Part shown: piece after piece, positions 63,747 through 64,000 of the stretch
Position numbering within the stretch: position 1 is the first letter of the stretch
Layout of the letters: the number at the start of each line of letters is the position of its first letter
Source: Gallionella sp. UBA4121
GTDB taxonomy: Bacteria; Pseudomonadota; Gammaproteobacteria; Burkholderiales; Gallionellaceae
Length of the DNA: 64,000 bases
Assembly (NCBI GenBank): GCA_002381565.1
Contig: DFWZ01000029.1
Location: 14,419 to 78,418 of the forward strand
Reading direction: 5' to 3'
Translations under genes and position numbers: made by a program
The notes under the pieces: model-generated
The model's input: only the letters and a program-made list of their open reading frames with translations
Database searches by the model: none
What the model was told of the DNA's origin: nothing

Positions 63747-64000
63747 ATGCTGCGTAGAACTAAAATAGTTGCAACGCTGGGGCCTGCCTCCAGCGATCAA
63801 AAAGTCCTGGAGCAGATGATTCGTGCCGGCGTTGATCTGGTGCGCATGAACTTTTCGCATGGGTCGGCAGCGGATCACGTGAAACGTGCTGAAGTTGTGC
63901 GGGCGGCGGCGGCGGCCGTTGGTCGAACCGTAGGTATTCTGGCCGATTTGCAAGGACCGAAAATCCGCGTAGGAAAATTCGAGAATGACAAAATCGTGCT
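63747..64000 (+). CDS. pyk: Pyruvate kinase, N-terminal part
   Basis: 84 complete codons before the window ends. Starts [16 protein letters not shown], then V-R-M-N-F-S-H-G and [12 protein letters not shown], the pyruvate kinase N-terminal pattern. Active sites of the C-terminal part are outside the window. Completes the tkt-gap-pgk-pyk run, an order common in autotrophic betaproteobacteria. Confidence 0.95.
   Translation, partial: MLRRTKIVATLGPASSDQKVLEQMIRAGVDLVRMNFSHGSAADHVKRAEVVRAAAAAVGRTVGILADLQGPKIRVGKFENDKIV

Noticed and set aside
63875..63885. Half parS (TCACGTGAAAC) inside pyk
   Set aside because: Only one arm plus centre matches; the other flank has several mismatches, so ParB binding is unlikely.

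Overview
The window looks like the replication-origin region of a betaproteobacterial chromosome, most likely Nitrosomonadales and perhaps Gallionellaceae-like. That placement is inferred from gene order and protein style, not from a database search. The core order is atpCDGAHFEBI-parB-parA-rsmG-mnmG-mnmE-yidC-yidD-rnpA-rpmH on the minus strand, then dnaA-dnaN-gyrB on the plus strand. DnaA boxes lie in both intergenic regions beside dnaA. Three parS sites (32824, 39790, 51985) match the resident parAB genes.

Left region (1-6300): the end of a glutaredoxin/GST-like protein, a TAXI-type solute-binding membrane protein, a secreted monohaem cytochrome c, a methyltransferase, and a divergent pair made of a B12-binding MerR regulator (CarH/LitR type, with all the photoreceptor signature residues) and an Aer-like PAS chemoreceptor. 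Two related MITE/REP-like palindromic repeats flank that pair.

Selenocysteine/formate block (6255-15478): a compact locus with selC (tRNA-Sec), selB, selA, fdhE, and the three subunits of a periplasmic FDH-N-type formate dehydrogenase. The catalytic gene fdhA contains an in-frame TGA read as selenocysteine (residue 196) with a SECIS-like hairpin just after it. The cell would therefore feed formate electrons to quinone. The substrate enzyme, its maturation factor and most of the Sec machinery are together; selD is not in the window.

Middle (15.5-28.5 kb): a zinc alcohol dehydrogenase, a lone AT-rich gene with a HEPN-like RNxxxH motif, glmS, glmU, and the complete F1Fo ATP synthase operon ending in a clear intrinsic terminator. 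Origin block (28.5-42.4 kb): chromosome partition, tRNA modification, membrane insertase, RNase P protein, L34, DnaA, clamp and gyrase B. The dnaA-dnaN gap holds an imperfectly duplicated 65-bp unit carrying inverted DnaA boxes.

Right region (42.9-64 kb): a Crp/Fnr regulator coupled to an AI-2E-family transporter, a Gcr-type membrane protein, a DUF1345 protein, topA-smg-dprA on the minus strand, a LysM protein, def-fmt-rsmB-DUF4390-ntrY and an unusual short NtrX-like regulator without an AAA+ domain. It ends with the carbon-metabolism cluster tkt-gap-pgk-pyk, the last gene running off the window. I see no prophage, IS transposase, CRISPR array or rRNA. The only tRNA found is tRNA-Sec.
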